Source: Pseudoclavibacter soli DSM 23366
GTDB taxonomy: Bacteria > Actinomycetota > Actinomycetes > Actinomycetales > Microbacteriaceae
DNA: 64,000 nt
Assembly: GCF_000423505.1 (NCBI RefSeq)
Contig: NZ_AUIC01000003.1
Span: 62,001 to 126,000 of the forward strand
Direction: 5' to 3'
The notes under the pieces: generated by a model
Told to the model about the DNA's origin: nothing
Seen by the model: only the letters and a program-made list of their open reading frames with translations
Database searches by the model: none
In this document: one piece after another, positions 29,484-42,810 of the stretch
How the letters are laid out: every line of letters begins with the position of its first letter
Position numbering within the stretch: position 1 is the first letter of the stretch
Made by a program: the position numbers and the translations under genes

Positions 29484-29959
29484 GCGTCTCTCTGGCCCTG
29501 ATCATCGTGATGGCCGTGCTCTATGCGGCCGGCGTCTACGCCATGACCGAACGAAGCCTCAGCCGCATTCTCATCGGCTTTCTGCTGATGGGCAACGCCA
29601 CCAACATTCTGTTGCTGATCGTCTCGGGTGCGCCCGGCGAAGCGCCGATCGTCACCGACGGGGTCGACAATGGGCAGATGGCCGACTCGCTGCCGCAGGC
29701 GCTGATTCTCACCGCCATCGTGATCACTTTCGGCATCAGCGCCCTGCTGCTGGCGCTGATCTACCGCAACTGGCGAGTGGCCCGTCAAGAGCATGTCACC
29801 GAAGACACAGCGGTGCCCGGTGCCGACAGTCACGATGACGACGAATCAGGGCAGGTCTCGGCCCAGACGCACGAAGATGACGAAGCCCTGCACGAGGCGA
29901 TCGACGCCAGCGACGAACACGAAGACGATGAAGACGACGACACCGGGAGGCCCGCATGA
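29480..29959 (+). CDS. mrpC: Na+/H+ antiporter subunit C
   Basis: NuoK-like subunit of the Mrp complex, 159 aa. Three helices span roughly residues 1-110: VSLALIIVMAVLYAAGVYAM, LSRILIGFLLMGNATNILLL and LPQALILTAIVITFGISALL. The conserved DSLPQALILTAIVI helix matches MnhC/NuoK. The C-terminal ~45 residues form an extended acidic tail rich in Asp/Glu/His (HEDDEDDDTG), longer than in most MrpC and possibly cytosolic and cation-interacting. ATG overlaps the mrpA stop by four bases. Confidence 0.95.
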   Translation: MSVSLALIIVMAVLYAAGVYAMTERSLSRILIGFLLMGNATNILLLIVSGAPGEAPIVTDGVDNGQMADSLPQALILTAIVITFGISALLLALIYRNWRVARQEHVTEDTAVPGADSHDDDESGQVSAQTHEDDEALHEAIDASDEHEDDEDDDTGRPA

Positions 29960-31509
29960 ACGTCGCCGCACTGATTCCGCTGATCGTCGCTCTGCCGCTG
30001 CTCGGTGCCGCCGTGTCTCTGCTGATCGGGCGGCATCCGCGCGCACAGATTGTGGCCACCATCGGCGCCTTTGCCCTGGTGCTCGCCGTGGCGATCACCG
30101 TGCTGCTCAACGTCGACCACAGCGGGCGCATGAGCGTGGTGATCGGTGGCTGGGAGGCTCCCTGGGGCATCGAGTTGGTCGCCGACCGGCTCAGCGCAAT
30201 TCTGGTGGTGGTCGCCACACTGATGCTGCTTGGTGTGCTGATGTACGCCACTGGTCAGGGCGTCACCGACGGCGACGCCGAAACCCCGGTCACCATCTTC
30301 CAGCCCACCTACCTGGTGTTGGCCGCCGGGCTCTACAACGCATTTCTAGCCGGCGACCTGTTCAACATGTTCGTCGGGTTCGAGATCATGCTCGCCGCCA
30401 GCTACGTGCTGATCACCCTCGGCGGCACCGGTGCGCGCATCCGCTCAGGCGTGATCTACATCGTCGTGTCACTGGTGTCGTCCACCCTGTTCTTGACGGC
30501 GATCGCGCTGCTCTATGGTGCAACGGGCACCGTGAACATGGCACAGCTGGCCGAGCGCATCCCACAGCTGCCCGAGCCGGTGCAGCTGATCGTGCACTTG
30601 GCGCTGCTGCTCGGCTTCTGCATCAAAGCCGCAGTGTTCCCGGTGTCGTTCTGGCTGCCAGACTCGTACCCCACTGCCCCGGCGCCGGTGACCGCAGTGT
30701 TCGCCGGGCTACTGACCAAGGTGGGTGTCTACGCGATCATCCGCACCGAGACACAATTGTTCGCCGGCCACGACGTGAACACCCCACTGATGGTGCTCTC
30801 GCTGTTCACCCTGCTGATCGGCATCATGGGAGCCATCGCGCAGGCCGACATTCGGCGTCTGCTGTCGTTCACGCTGGTCAGCCACATCGGCTATATGCTC
30901 TTCGGCATTTCACTGGGCACCGAGGCTGCATTGGCCGCCACTGTCTATTACATGGTGCACCACATCACGGTGCAGACCACACTGTTCTTATCCATCGGGC
31001 TGGTTGAGCGCATCGGCGGCACCGCCTCACTGACCCGCCTGGCCGGCGTGCTCAGGGCATCACCGCTGATCTCTGCACTGTTTCTCCTCCCAGCACTGAA
31101 TCTGGGAGGCATCCCACCGTTCAGCGGGTTCATCGGCAAGCTCGCACTCATCGTCGATGCGGCGGCCCTCGACACACCACTGGCGTGGGTGGGCATCGGC
31201 GTGATGGTCGCCACCTCCCTGCTGACCCTCTATCCGCTCATGCGCGTGTGGAACCTCGCCTTCTGGCGGCCGAGTGTCGACCCCAACCGCGCTAACACGG
31301 GGCTGCTGCGCTCGCTGCAGGAGAACCCCATCGCCAGCAGCACCGTCGCCCAGCGCTCGGTGTCACGCCTGATGGTCGGCGTCACCATCGCCATGGTGCT
31401 GTTGATGCTCGCGCTCACCGTGTTCGCCGGGCCGCTGTTCGGGCTGGCCGAACGCGCTGCCGACGGCATCATGAATCTGTCAGCCACCTCGATCGGGGGT
31501 CGCCGATGA
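29956..31509 (+). CDS. mrpD: Na+/H+ antiporter subunit D
   Basis: NuoN/NuoM-like antiporter-core subunit, 517 aa and about 14 helices, thought to contribute a proton channel. Seen: FQPTYLVLAAGLYNAFLAGD, LFNMFVGFEIMLAASYVLIT (conserved Glu of helix 5), KAAVFPVSFWLPDSYPTAPA (Lys-containing helix 7 motif) and QADIRRLLSFTLVSHIGYML. The four-base overlaps on both sides (ATGA) indicate tight coupling with mrpC and mrpE. Confidence 0.96.
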   Translation: MNVAALIPLIVALPLLGAAVSLLIGRHPRAQIVATIGAFALVLAVAITVLLNVDHSGRMSVVIGGWEAPWGIELVADRLSAILVVVATLMLLGVLMYATGQGVTDGDAETPVTIFQPTYLVLAAGLYNAFLAGDLFNMFVGFEIMLAASYVLITLGGTGARIRSGVIYIVVSLVSSTLFLTAIALLYGATGTVNMAQLAERIPQLPEPVQLIVHLALLLGFCIKAAVFPVSFWLPDSYPTAPAPVTAVFAGLLTKVGVYAIIRTETQLFAGHDVNTPLMVLSLFTLLIGIMGAIAQADIRRLLSFTLVSHIGYMLFGISLGTEAALAATVYYMVHHITVQTTLFLSIGLVERIGGTASLTRLAGVLRASPLISALFLLPALNLGGIPPFSGFIGKLALIVDAAALDTPLAWVGIGVMVATSLLTLYPLMRVWNLAFWRPSVDPNRANTGLLRSLQENPIASSTVAQRSVSRLMVGVTIAMVLLMLALTVFAGPLFGLAERAADGIMNLSATSIGGRR

Positions 31510-32066
31510 ACACGACGACCCGCTCTCGCGCTCTGCTGCAGGAGGTTGTCACCGTTGCGGTGATGACCGTGCTGTGGTGTCTGCTCTGGGGCAACGCGCA
31601 CCCGTTCACCGTGGTGGGCGGTGCGGTGATCAGCTGGCTGCTGACCGTGATCTTCTACCTGCCACCGCTGCAGATCACCGGTCGGCTGCACCCGCTGTCA
31701 GCGCTGTGGGCGTTCGCCGTGCTGACCGTCGACATCGTGCGAGCCTCGCTGACCGTCGCCGCCCAGGCGCTCTGGCCGTGGTGGCACCCGGTGGGTGCGG
31801 TGGTGCGCATGAACCTGCACTCCACCGATGATCTGATCATCACGCTGACTGCAGAGTCGATCTCGCTGGTGCCGGGCTCGCTGGTCGTCGACATCGACCG
31901 CAACAACGGGGTGCTCTACGTGCACACCTTCGGCACCCGCACCCGCACCCAGATCGAACATGCCAGGGCCCAGGCGCTGGCGCAGGAGGCGCGCATCATC
32001 ATGGCGCTCGGCACCGATGCCGATCGGGCCGCGGTGCGCAAGATACGACGAAGGAGGCGCGCATGA
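31506..32066 (+). CDS. mrpE: Na+/H+ antiporter subunit E
   Basis: MrpE subunit, 186 aa: two N-terminal helices (ending TVIFYLPPLQITGRL) and a further amphipathic membrane segment, then the soluble domain with SLTVAAQALWPWWHPVGAVV, SISLVPGSLVVDIDRNNGVL and a basic C-terminus (KIRRRRRA). The LTAESISLVPGS stretch is the family signature. Overlaps mrpD and mrpF by four bases each. Confidence 0.94.
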   Translation: MNTTTRSRALLQEVVTVAVMTVLWCLLWGNAHPFTVVGGAVISWLLTVIFYLPPLQITGRLHPLSALWAFAVLTVDIVRASLTVAAQALWPWWHPVGAVVRMNLHSTDDLIITLTAESISLVPGSLVVDIDRNNGVLYVHTFGTRTRTQIEHARAQALAQEARIIMALGTDADRAAVRKIRRRRRA

Positions 32067-32398
32067 GTGACTGGCTGACCATTGCCCTGACCGCGGTCTA
32101 CGCCACGACCGCCACACTGTGCGTGATCCGCATCGTGCGCGGACCCGGCGTGCTCGACCGCATCGTCGCCAGCGATGTGCTGCTGGTGACCCTGATGTGC
32201 GCACTCGGCACCGAGATGGCCGTCAACGGCCATACCGCCAACCTGCCGATTCTGCTCGTGCTGGCCATGTTCGGCGTGGTCGGCTCGTTCGCCGTCTCGA
32301 GATTCCTGGTGACCGCCAGCGATCCGTCACGTGACGACGAAGCCGCAGCCGGACATCCATCGGCCACGAACCATACCGGAGGCCCCGATGCACGCTGA
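32063..32398 (+). CDS. mrpF: Na+/H+ antiporter subunit F
   Basis: Small three-helix subunit, 111 aa: WLTIALTAVYATTATLCVIR, GPGVLDRIVASDVLLVTLMC and LPILLVLAMFGVVGSFAVSR, followed by a polar tail. The RIVRGPGVLDRIVASD motif is typical of MrpF. The tail overlaps the mrpG start by 11 bases. Confidence 0.93.
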   Translation: MSDWLTIALTAVYATTATLCVIRIVRGPGVLDRIVASDVLLVTLMCALGTEMAVNGHTANLPILLVLAMFGVVGSFAVSRFLVTASDPSRDDEAAAGHPSATNHTGGPDAR

Positions 32399-32762
32399 AG
32401 AGATTCGCTGGATCATCGCCTCGGTGCTGCTCGGTCTGGGCGCACTGCTATCGCTGTCAGCGGCGGTGGGTCTGCTGCGCTTTCCCGACCTGCTCTCTCG
32501 CATTCATGCCGCCACCAAACCGCAGATTCTGGGTCTGATGTGCGTGGGTGCGGGCATCGCCGTGCTACAGCCGACGCCCGTGGTGATCGGCACCATCATC
32601 GTGGTGATCACCCTGCAGATGCTCACCGCGCCGATCTCAGCGCACATGGTCGGGCGGGCGCACTACCGCAGTGACGACCTGCGAAACGACCTGCTGGTCG
32701 TCGATGAGCTGGCCGAGGGCGTGGCCGCCCAGGAGCAGAGCACACCCGAGCCCCTGCGCTGA
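32388..32762 (+). CDS. mrpG: Na+/H+ antiporter subunit G
   Basis: Last Mrp subunit, 124 aa with three helices: WIIASVLLGLGALLSLSAAV, IGLM-type LGLMCVGAGIAVLQPTP and VVIGTIIVVITLQMLTAPIS. GLLRFPDLLSRIHAATKPQI is the MnhG/PhaG signature. The frame extends 19 codons upstream, but MHAEEIRWIIAS at 32388 fits the family and overlaps mrpF by 11 bases. It closes the operon; the convergent vapBC remnant begins two bases later. Confidence 0.94.
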   Translation: MHAEEIRWIIASVLLGLGALLSLSAAVGLLRFPDLLSRIHAATKPQILGLMCVGAGIAVLQPTPVVIGTIIVVITLQMLTAPISAHMVGRAHYRSDDLRNDLLVVDELAEGVAAQEQSTPEPLR

Positions 32763-32764
32763 GT

Positions 32765-33200
32765 TCATGCGTCGGATGCACGAGTCGCTGGTGCAACAAA
32801 TGCAGCGTCGTAGGCGGTTACCGTGTCACGAAGTCGCCAGATGCGTGCCAGCAAAGGAGCATGATCGAAAAGGCGAATGCCAAGATCACTGAAAATACTG
32901 ATTGCCTGCTCAGCCTTCCTCGATCGAGTTGTACCCCGCTTGCACTCTGCGACAGAGAACCTGCAGAATTTCGATCGAAAGCAGCTGCGGTGCAGCGATC
33001 TTCCAATTCTGTGCTTCAAGATACCGCTGGACTTCACTGGCCAATGGCAGTGCCAGCAGCAGCTCGATCGCTGCGGAGGTGTCTAGGACAATCATCGCGC
33101 ATCGCGCTCGGCCCGAGTAGATTCGGCAGCCGTCTGCAGCACGGATCTTCAATCTGCGGTGCAGATCTTCTGGCACATTACGTACTTGAATCAGGCTCAC
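32765..33200 (-). pseudogene. Decayed vapBC toxin–antitoxin pair
   Basis: From GTG 33200 the frame reads SLIQVRNVPEDLHRRLKIRA, the N-terminus of a FitA/VapB ribbon-helix-helix antitoxin. After about 22 residues it runs, by in-frame deletion, into MIVLDTSAAIELLLALPLAS, the N-terminus of a VapC PIN-domain RNase with its first catalytic Asp. That frame stops at 32910. The PIN C-terminal half (AEQAISIFSDLGIRLFDHAP, then RIWRLRDTVTAYDAAFVAPA) continues in another frame, so there is a frameshift near 32915, and the final VapC strand is also missing. The antitoxin lacks its toxin-neutralising tail and the toxin is broken, so the locus is most likely dead. No other gene was seen in 32763-33252. Confidence 0.8.
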
Positions 33201-33206
33201 GCCATA

Positions 33207-33219
33207 ATGATGACATCAT
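33207..33219. promoter_or_regulatory. Palindrome upstream of the vapB remnant
   Basis: Perfect 6-1-6 inverted repeat ATGATG-A-CATCAT, seven bases before the antitoxin GTG. Suggests the former autoregulatory operator. Confidence 0.5.
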
Positions 33220-33252
33220 CACATCTGCATGACCAGGGCAACGGCGGCATCA

Positions 33253-34755
33253 TCACTGAATGATGGTCTCACGGGATTCCTCGACCGCATCACGCATCAG
33301 CTGCGAGGCGGTCTGCCGGTAGCCGGGCGGGGTCTGGGCCACAACCTCGCCTACGGTGAGCACTCGGAGATCGTTGGTCGACCCGGGCACCCCCGGCGGA
33401 CTGCCGGCCACCACGATGACCCGATCGCCGGGTTTGGCGCGCTGCGATTCAAGCAGGTAGGTGTCGACGCTCAGCACGATCTCGTCGGTGGTCTGCAGAA
33501 ATGGCACCAGCACCGACTCGACGCCCCAGATCGGGGTCATCGATCGACGTGTCGACTCGTCGTAGGTGAACACGAGCATGGGCAGCCCGTCGCGCAGTCT
33601 CGCGATGCGCCGGGCACTGTTGCCGCTGGCGGTGAACACGCACAGGTAGCGGGCGTCGATGTTGTGCGCCACCTCGACTGCCGCGCGCGTGATGGCTCCG
33701 GCCATGGTGTGCGGGCGGGTGCCCAGCGGCGAGATGCGGTCGAGACCGTGCACCTCGGTCGACTCGATGATGCTCGCCATCACGTCGACTGCGGCCACCG
33801 GATGCGCACCCACCGAAGTCTCACCGCTGAGCATCAGCGCATCGGCGCCGTCAAGCACCGCATTGGCGCAGTCAGAGGCCTCGGCTCGGGTGGGTCGAGC
33901 ATTGGTGATCATCGACTCGAGCATCTGTGTGGCCACGATCACGGGCCTGGCGCAGGCGCGGGCCAATTCGATCGCGCGCTTTTGCACCACCGGCACCTGT
34001 TCCAGTGGCAGCTCGACCCCCAAGTCGCCACGGGCGACCATGATCATGTCAAAGGCCTCGGTGATCTCTTCAAGGTGGTCGACGGCCTGCGGCTTCTCGA
34101 TCTTGGCCACCACGGGAATGCGCATGCCGTGCTCGGCCTGAATCTGCCGCACTCGGGTCACATCGTCGGCGCTGCGCACAAACGACAGCGCAATCAGATC
34201 GACCTGCTGTTCAAGCGCCCAGTGTAGATCGGCCTCGTCGCGTGCACTCAGTGCCGGCACGTCGACGGCGACGCCGGGGAGGTTGATGCCCTTGTGATCG
34301 GAGACCCAGCCACCGACGAGCACGCGTGTGGTCACGGTGGTGTCGCTGACCCCAGTGGCCTCGAGCACCACATTGCCATCGTCGATCAGCAGACGATCGC
34401 CCACATGCACGTTGGCCGGCAGCCCGACGAACGTGGTACCGACCAGTGCACGGTCACCGGGCACCTGGTCGGTGGTGATGGCGAACTGGTCGCCCGCAGC
34501 CAGCTGCTGCGGCCCGGAGGCGAACGTGGCGAGTCTGATCTTCGGCCCCTGCAGATCGGCCATGATGCCCACCGGTTTGTGCAGTCGCGCAGCCGTCTCA
34601 CGCACCGTCGCGATATAGCGAGCATGCTGGGCATGGTCGCCGTGACTCATGTTCACACGCGCCACATCGAGCCCGGCTCGAATCAGCCGTTCGATGGTCT
34701 CAGCGGAGTCTGTGGCTGGCCCCAGCGTGGCGATGATCTTGGCCCTGCGACGCAT
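33253..34755 (-). CDS. pyk: Pyruvate kinase
   Basis: Converts phosphoenolpyruvate and ADP to pyruvate and ATP. The 500-aa product has RRAKIIATLGPATDSAETIE (N-terminus), ARVNMSHGDHAQH, GIMADLQGPKIRL, VVAKIEKPQAVDHLEEI (catalytic Lys), DMIMVARGDLGVELPLEQVP (Mg-binding Glu/Asp) and DGADALMLSGETSVGAHPV. A GAGAGG SD lies several bases before ATG 34755. It is downstream of gltD on the same strand, with a 101-base gap that holds a possible promoter, so it is probably transcribed on its own. Confidence 0.97.
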   Translation of the reverse strand: MRRRAKIIATLGPATDSAETIERLIRAGLDVARVNMSHGDHAQHARYIATVRETAARLHKPVGIMADLQGPKIRLATFASGPQQLAAGDQFAITTDQVPGDRALVGTTFVGLPANVHVGDRLLIDDGNVVLEATGVSDTTVTTRVLVGGWVSDHKGINLPGVAVDVPALSARDEADLHWALEQQVDLIALSFVRSADDVTRVRQIQAEHGMRIPVVAKIEKPQAVDHLEEITEAFDMIMVARGDLGVELPLEQVPVVQKRAIELARACARPVIVATQMLESMITNARPTRAEASDCANAVLDGADALMLSGETSVGAHPVAAVDVMASIIESTEVHGLDRISPLGTRPHTMAGAITRAAVEVAHNIDARYLCVFTASGNSARRIARLRDGLPMLVFTYDESTRRSMTPIWGVESVLVPFLQTTDEIVLSVDTYLLESQRAKPGDRVIVVAGSPPGVPGSTNDLRVLTVGEVVAQTPPGYRQTASQLMRDAVEESRETIIQ

Positions 34756-34804
34756 ATGCCTGCCCTCTCTGTGCCGGGTGCGCGACGAGCGCGTTGACCC
34801 TCAC

Positions 34805-34810
34805 AGTCTA
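34805..34810 (-). promoter_or_regulatory. Putative -10 of pyk
   Basis: TAGACT on the minus strand, 49 bases before the pyk ATG. No strong -35 seen. Confidence 0.4.
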
Positions 34811-34856
34811 GCCAGTGCCGCTTGACGCGACAGGTACAGAATGGATGCCCAGGTCG

Positions 34857-36321
34857 TCAGACCCGCAGCGCCCGGTCGGTCGCGTGCACCGGCGCAGGCA
34901 GCACGGTCTGCCCCTCAAGGTAGGCGTCGACCTTGGCAGCCGCGGCACGGCCTTCGGCGATCGCCCACACAATCAGTGACTGCCCGCGCCCGGCATCACC
35001 GGCCACGAACACTCCGTCGGCTGCGGTCGAGTAGTCGGCCTCACGCTCAAACGCACCCTTGCCGGTGAACCCGAGCCCCAGCTGGTCGTCGGCCCCGTTG
35101 GCCTCCGGCCCGGTGAATCCCATCGCGATAAACACCAGATCAGCCGGAATCTCGACCTCAGTGCCGTCTTTGGGCCCACGTGAGCCGTCAGGCAGGTATT
35201 CGGTCTCAGCAACCTTCAGCGCGCGCACGTGCCCCTGGTCGTCTTTGACGAACTCGACGGTCGAAGCCAGCCACTTGCGCTCGCCCGAATGCGCATCGGC
35301 CTCTTCGTGCGAGGTCGACACTTCGTAGAGCTGCGGCATGGTCGGCCAGGGCTGCGACGCCGACCGGCTGATACCGGGCTGGCGGCCAATGGCCAGGTTG
35401 GTCACCGATGCTGCTCCCTGACGCACCGCGGTGCCGATGCAGTCTGAGCCAGTGTCGCCACCGCCGATGACCACCACGTGGCGGCCGGCGGCATCGATCG
35501 GGTCGGCCAGGCGCTCGCCGGCGACCTGCCGGTTGGCCTCGACCAGATACTCCATTGCATAGTGGATGCCCGAAGCGTCACGGCCAGGAATCGACAGATC
35601 GCGCGGCACGGTAGACCCGGTTGCCACTACAACGGCGTCAAAGCGCTCGCGCAGCTGCTGCCAGGTGACGTCGGTGCCGACATTGACACCAGCGCGGAAG
35701 CGGGTGCCCTCGGCCATCATCTGGTTCAGGCGCGCATCGAGGGTCTTCTTCTCGAGCTTGAAGTCGGGAATGCCGTAACGCAGCAGGCCGCCAATACGGT
35801 CATCGCGCTCATACACCACCACCGTGTGACCGGCGCGGGTCAGTTGCTGAGCGGCGGCGAGGCCAGCCGGCCCGGAGCCGATCACGGCCACAGCCTTGCC
35901 AGTCAGACGCTCCGGCGGGTGCGGCTGCACCCAGCCACGATCGTAGGCCTGGTTGATGATCGAGACCTCGATCTGCTTGATCGTCACCGCAGGCTGATTG
36001 ATGCCCAGCACACAGGCCGACTCGCACGGAGCCGGGCACAACCGCCCGGTGAACTCCGGAAAGTTGTTGGTCTCGTGCAGCCGGTCAATGGCATCTTGGG
36101 GATGCTGCTGCCAAGTCAGATCGTTCCACTCGGGAATCAAGTTGCCCAGTGGGCATCCACTGTGACAGAACGGCACACCGCAGTCCATGCAGCGCGACGC
36201 CTGCCGCTGCAGCTGTGCCGGGTCTTGACGCTCGTAGATCTCTTTGAAATCTTGGATGCGCACATCGACCGGGCGACGCTTGGGCAGCTCGCGCTGCCGA
36301 ATGTTGAGAAAACCGCGTGGA

Positions 36322-36329
<8 letters not shown>
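34857..36329 (-). CDS. gltD: Glutamate synthase small (beta) subunit
   Basis: NADPH-dependent electron-entry subunit of GOGAT, 490 aa. N-terminal [4Fe-4S] Cys clusters ([18 protein letters not shown] and [14 protein letters not shown]) are followed by the FAD site [20 protein letters not shown] and the NADPH site [20 protein letters not shown]. The C-terminal FAD contact is [19 protein letters not shown]. The open frame continues 87 codons upstream into glt[21 protein letters not shown] at 36329 is the family start and overlaps the gltB stop by eight bases. Acts with gltB in ammonia assimilation. Confidence 0.97.
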
Positions 36330-40893
<4,564 letters not shown>

Positions 40894-41033
40894 GTGAACT
40901 CCTTCGGCACGCATGTGGCGGCGTCAACGAAGGTGAAGTGCAGCGGCGAGAGTGGGGGCGTCTCGGGTGGCTCAATCCTGTCGTGTGTGCATTCCGTCAC
41001 ATAATCTGGGAGCTGTGACTCTACGGGAGTTTT

Positions 41034-41049
41034 GTTTCGGGAATGTTAC
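41034..41049 (-). promoter_or_regulatory. GlnR-type a/b box ahead of gltBD
   Basis: Read on the minus strand, GTAAC-ATTCCC-GAAAC matches the actinobacterial GlnR half-site pair gTnAC-n6-GaAAC exactly. It lies 141 bases before the gltB start and 34 bases after the lgt stop. A possible -10 (TAGAGT, 41023-41018) lies ten bases downstream. Confidence 0.65.
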
Positions 41050-41082
41050 ACCGGCCTGAGTGCTGGCCGACAGCCCCCTGCA

Positions 41083-42012
41083 CTACTGCTGTTCGGCAGT
41101 TGAGGGCTCGACCGTGGCCGGCCGCTGGCGAGCCAGACGCTCGGTCTGTGCGTCGACGACCTCGGGGTGCAGTTCGAGAAAATCGGCCCGGTACACATTG
41201 GGCTCGGCGCCGGGATGCTGACGGCCGCGAATGGCGATCACCAAGATGCCCACCGCCACGATGATCACTGCGGTGAGCTGGTTCACGCGCGAGCCCAGGA
41301 ACACCAGGCTCGGGTCAAGGCGAATCGCTTCGATGAAGAATCGCCCGATGCCGTACCACACCAGGTAGAGCCCGAACAGACGCCCCCACTGCAGGCGCAG
41401 TTTGTGGCCGGCCCAGATGAGTACGAACACGCCCAGTAGATCCCACAGTGACTCGTAGAGGAACGCCGGGTGGAAGAGCGTGTCAGCGGGCAGACCGACA
41501 GGGAACGCCGAGTTGGTGGTCGGGATCTTGATGCCCCACGGCAGATCGGTGGGCTGGCCGAACAGCTCGTTGTTGAAGTAGTTGCCCCACCGGCCGAGGG
41601 CCTGCGCGAGCAGCACGCCGGGTGCGGCGGCGTCGAGCAGCGCGCCGAAGCGCAGCCCGCTCAGGTGCGAGCCAACCCACGCGCCGAAGGCACCGAGCAC
41701 GATTGCGCCGAAGATGGCCAGGCCACCCTCCCAGACATACAGGATGGCCAGCGGATTGGCCCCGGCGTAGAAGTAGTCGCCCGGGTGGGTGAACACGTGA
41801 TAGAGACGCCCGCCCAAAATGCCCAGCGGCACGGCCCACAGAGCCACATCGAGCACCAGCCAGCCGTCAGCGCCACGGCGCTGCAGTCGCACGCCGGTCA
41901 GGGCCGCCGCGAGGATGATGCCGACCGCGATGATCAGCCCGTAGAAGTGGATGGTCACCGACCCGATCGAGAACGAACTGATGTCGGGGCTGGGGAACGT
42001 CGCGAGATTCAC
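41083..42012 (-). CDS. lgt: Prolipoprotein diacylglyceryl transferase
   Basis: Membrane enzyme that attaches diacylglycerol to the lipobox Cys of prelipoproteins. The 309-aa product has about seven helices: ITIHFYGLIIAVGIIL-like start (SVTIHFYGLIIAVGIILAAA), the conserved EGGLAIFGAIVLGAFGAW, the signature ALGRWGNYFNNELFGQPTDL (Arg and Asn essential in the family), FLYESLWDLLGVF and LYLVWYGIGRFFIEAIR. A ~50-residue polar cytoplasmic tail follows. GTG start at 42012, nine bases after trpA. This trpA–lgt–gltB order is common in Micrococcales. Confidence 0.95.
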   Translation of the reverse strand: MNLATFPSPDISSFSIGSVTIHFYGLIIAVGIILAAALTGVRLQRRGADGWLVLDVALWAVPLGILGGRLYHVFTHPGDYFYAGANPLAILYVWEGGLAIFGAIVLGAFGAWVGSHLSGLRFGALLDAAAPGVLLAQALGRWGNYFNNELFGQPTDLPWGIKIPTTNSAFPVGLPADTLFHPAFLYESLWDLLGVFVLIWAGHKLRLQWGRLFGLYLVWYGIGRFFIEAIRLDPSLVFLGSRVNQLTAVIIVAVGILVIAIRGRQHPGAEPNVYRADFLELHPEVVDAQTERLARQRPATVEPSTAEQQ

Positions 42013-42021
42013 GTGATGATC

Positions 42022-42810
42022 CTAGTCTCTTTTGCCTTGCGCGAGCTGAGAAGCACGTTCGGCAACGCCGCGCACTCCCCCGTCACCGAGCGCACGCACA
42101 AACGCGGAGCCCACGATGGCGGCGTCTGCGGTGGTGAGCACATCGGCGACCTGATCGGGCCGCGAGATGCCGAGGCCGACCGCCAGCGGCTGATCGGTGA
42201 CGGCGCGCAGACGTGCAGTCAGCTCGGCGGCGCGCGAGTCGACCTCGGTGCGCGTGCCGGTGACGCCCATGGTCGAGACCACGTAGACGAACCCGCGCGA
42301 AGAGTCGGTGATCAGGCGCAGACGCTCGTCACTTGACGATGGCGCAGCCAAGAACACTCGGTCGAGATCGTGCGTTTCGCTGGCAGTGATCCAAGCGGCA
42401 GCCTCGTCGGGCACCAGGTCGGGAGTGATGAGGCCGTCGCCGCCGGCCTGCGCGAGATCGCGGGCATAGGCGTCGACACCGTGTTGCAGCACCAGGTTCC
42501 AGTAGCTCATTACCAGCACCGGTACGTCGACCCGCTCGCGAATACGTTCGATCGCCCGAAACACATCAGCGACGCGGAACCCATTCTCCAGAGCCTGCAC
42601 GGTGGCCGCCTGAATCACGGGGCCGTCCATCACCGGGTCAGAGTAGGGCACGCCCAGCTCGATCACGTCGACGCCGTTTTCGGCCAACGCGACCACGGCA
42701 TCCACCGAGGTGTCAAAGTCGGGGAACCCGACCGGCAGATAGCCGATCAGCGAACCGTGCTCGCCGCCGAGACCGGCTGCGCGGGTGCGAAGCAGTGGAT
42801 CGATGCTCAT
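42022..42810 (-). CDS. trpA: Tryptophan synthase alpha chain
   Basis: Cleaves indole-3-glycerol phosphate to indole and glyceraldehyde 3-phosphate; indole is channelled to TrpB. The 262-aa TIM barrel has the catalytic Glu in [20 protein letters not shown] and the catalytic Asp in [15 protein letters not shown], and the phosphate loop [11 protein letters not shown] and [12 protein letters not shown] overlaps the trpB stop by four bases. Confidence 0.97.
   Translation of the reverse strand: MSIDPLLRTRAAGLGGEHGSLIGYLPVGFPDFDTSVDAVVALAENGVDVIELGVPYSDPVMDGPVIQAATVQALENGFRVADVFRAIERIRERVDVPVLVMSYWNLVLQHGVDAYARDLAQAGGDGLITPDLVPDEAAAWITASETHDLDRVFLAAPSSSDERLRLITDSSRGFVYVVSTMGVTGTRTEVDSRAAELTARLRAVTDQPLAVGLGISRPDQVADVLTTADAAIVGSAFVRALGDGGVRGVAERASQLAQGKRD

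Noticed and set aside
33253-33260. Terminator at the pyk stop (CATCA…TGATG hairpin)
   Set aside because: Only five base pairs and partly coding; too weak to call.
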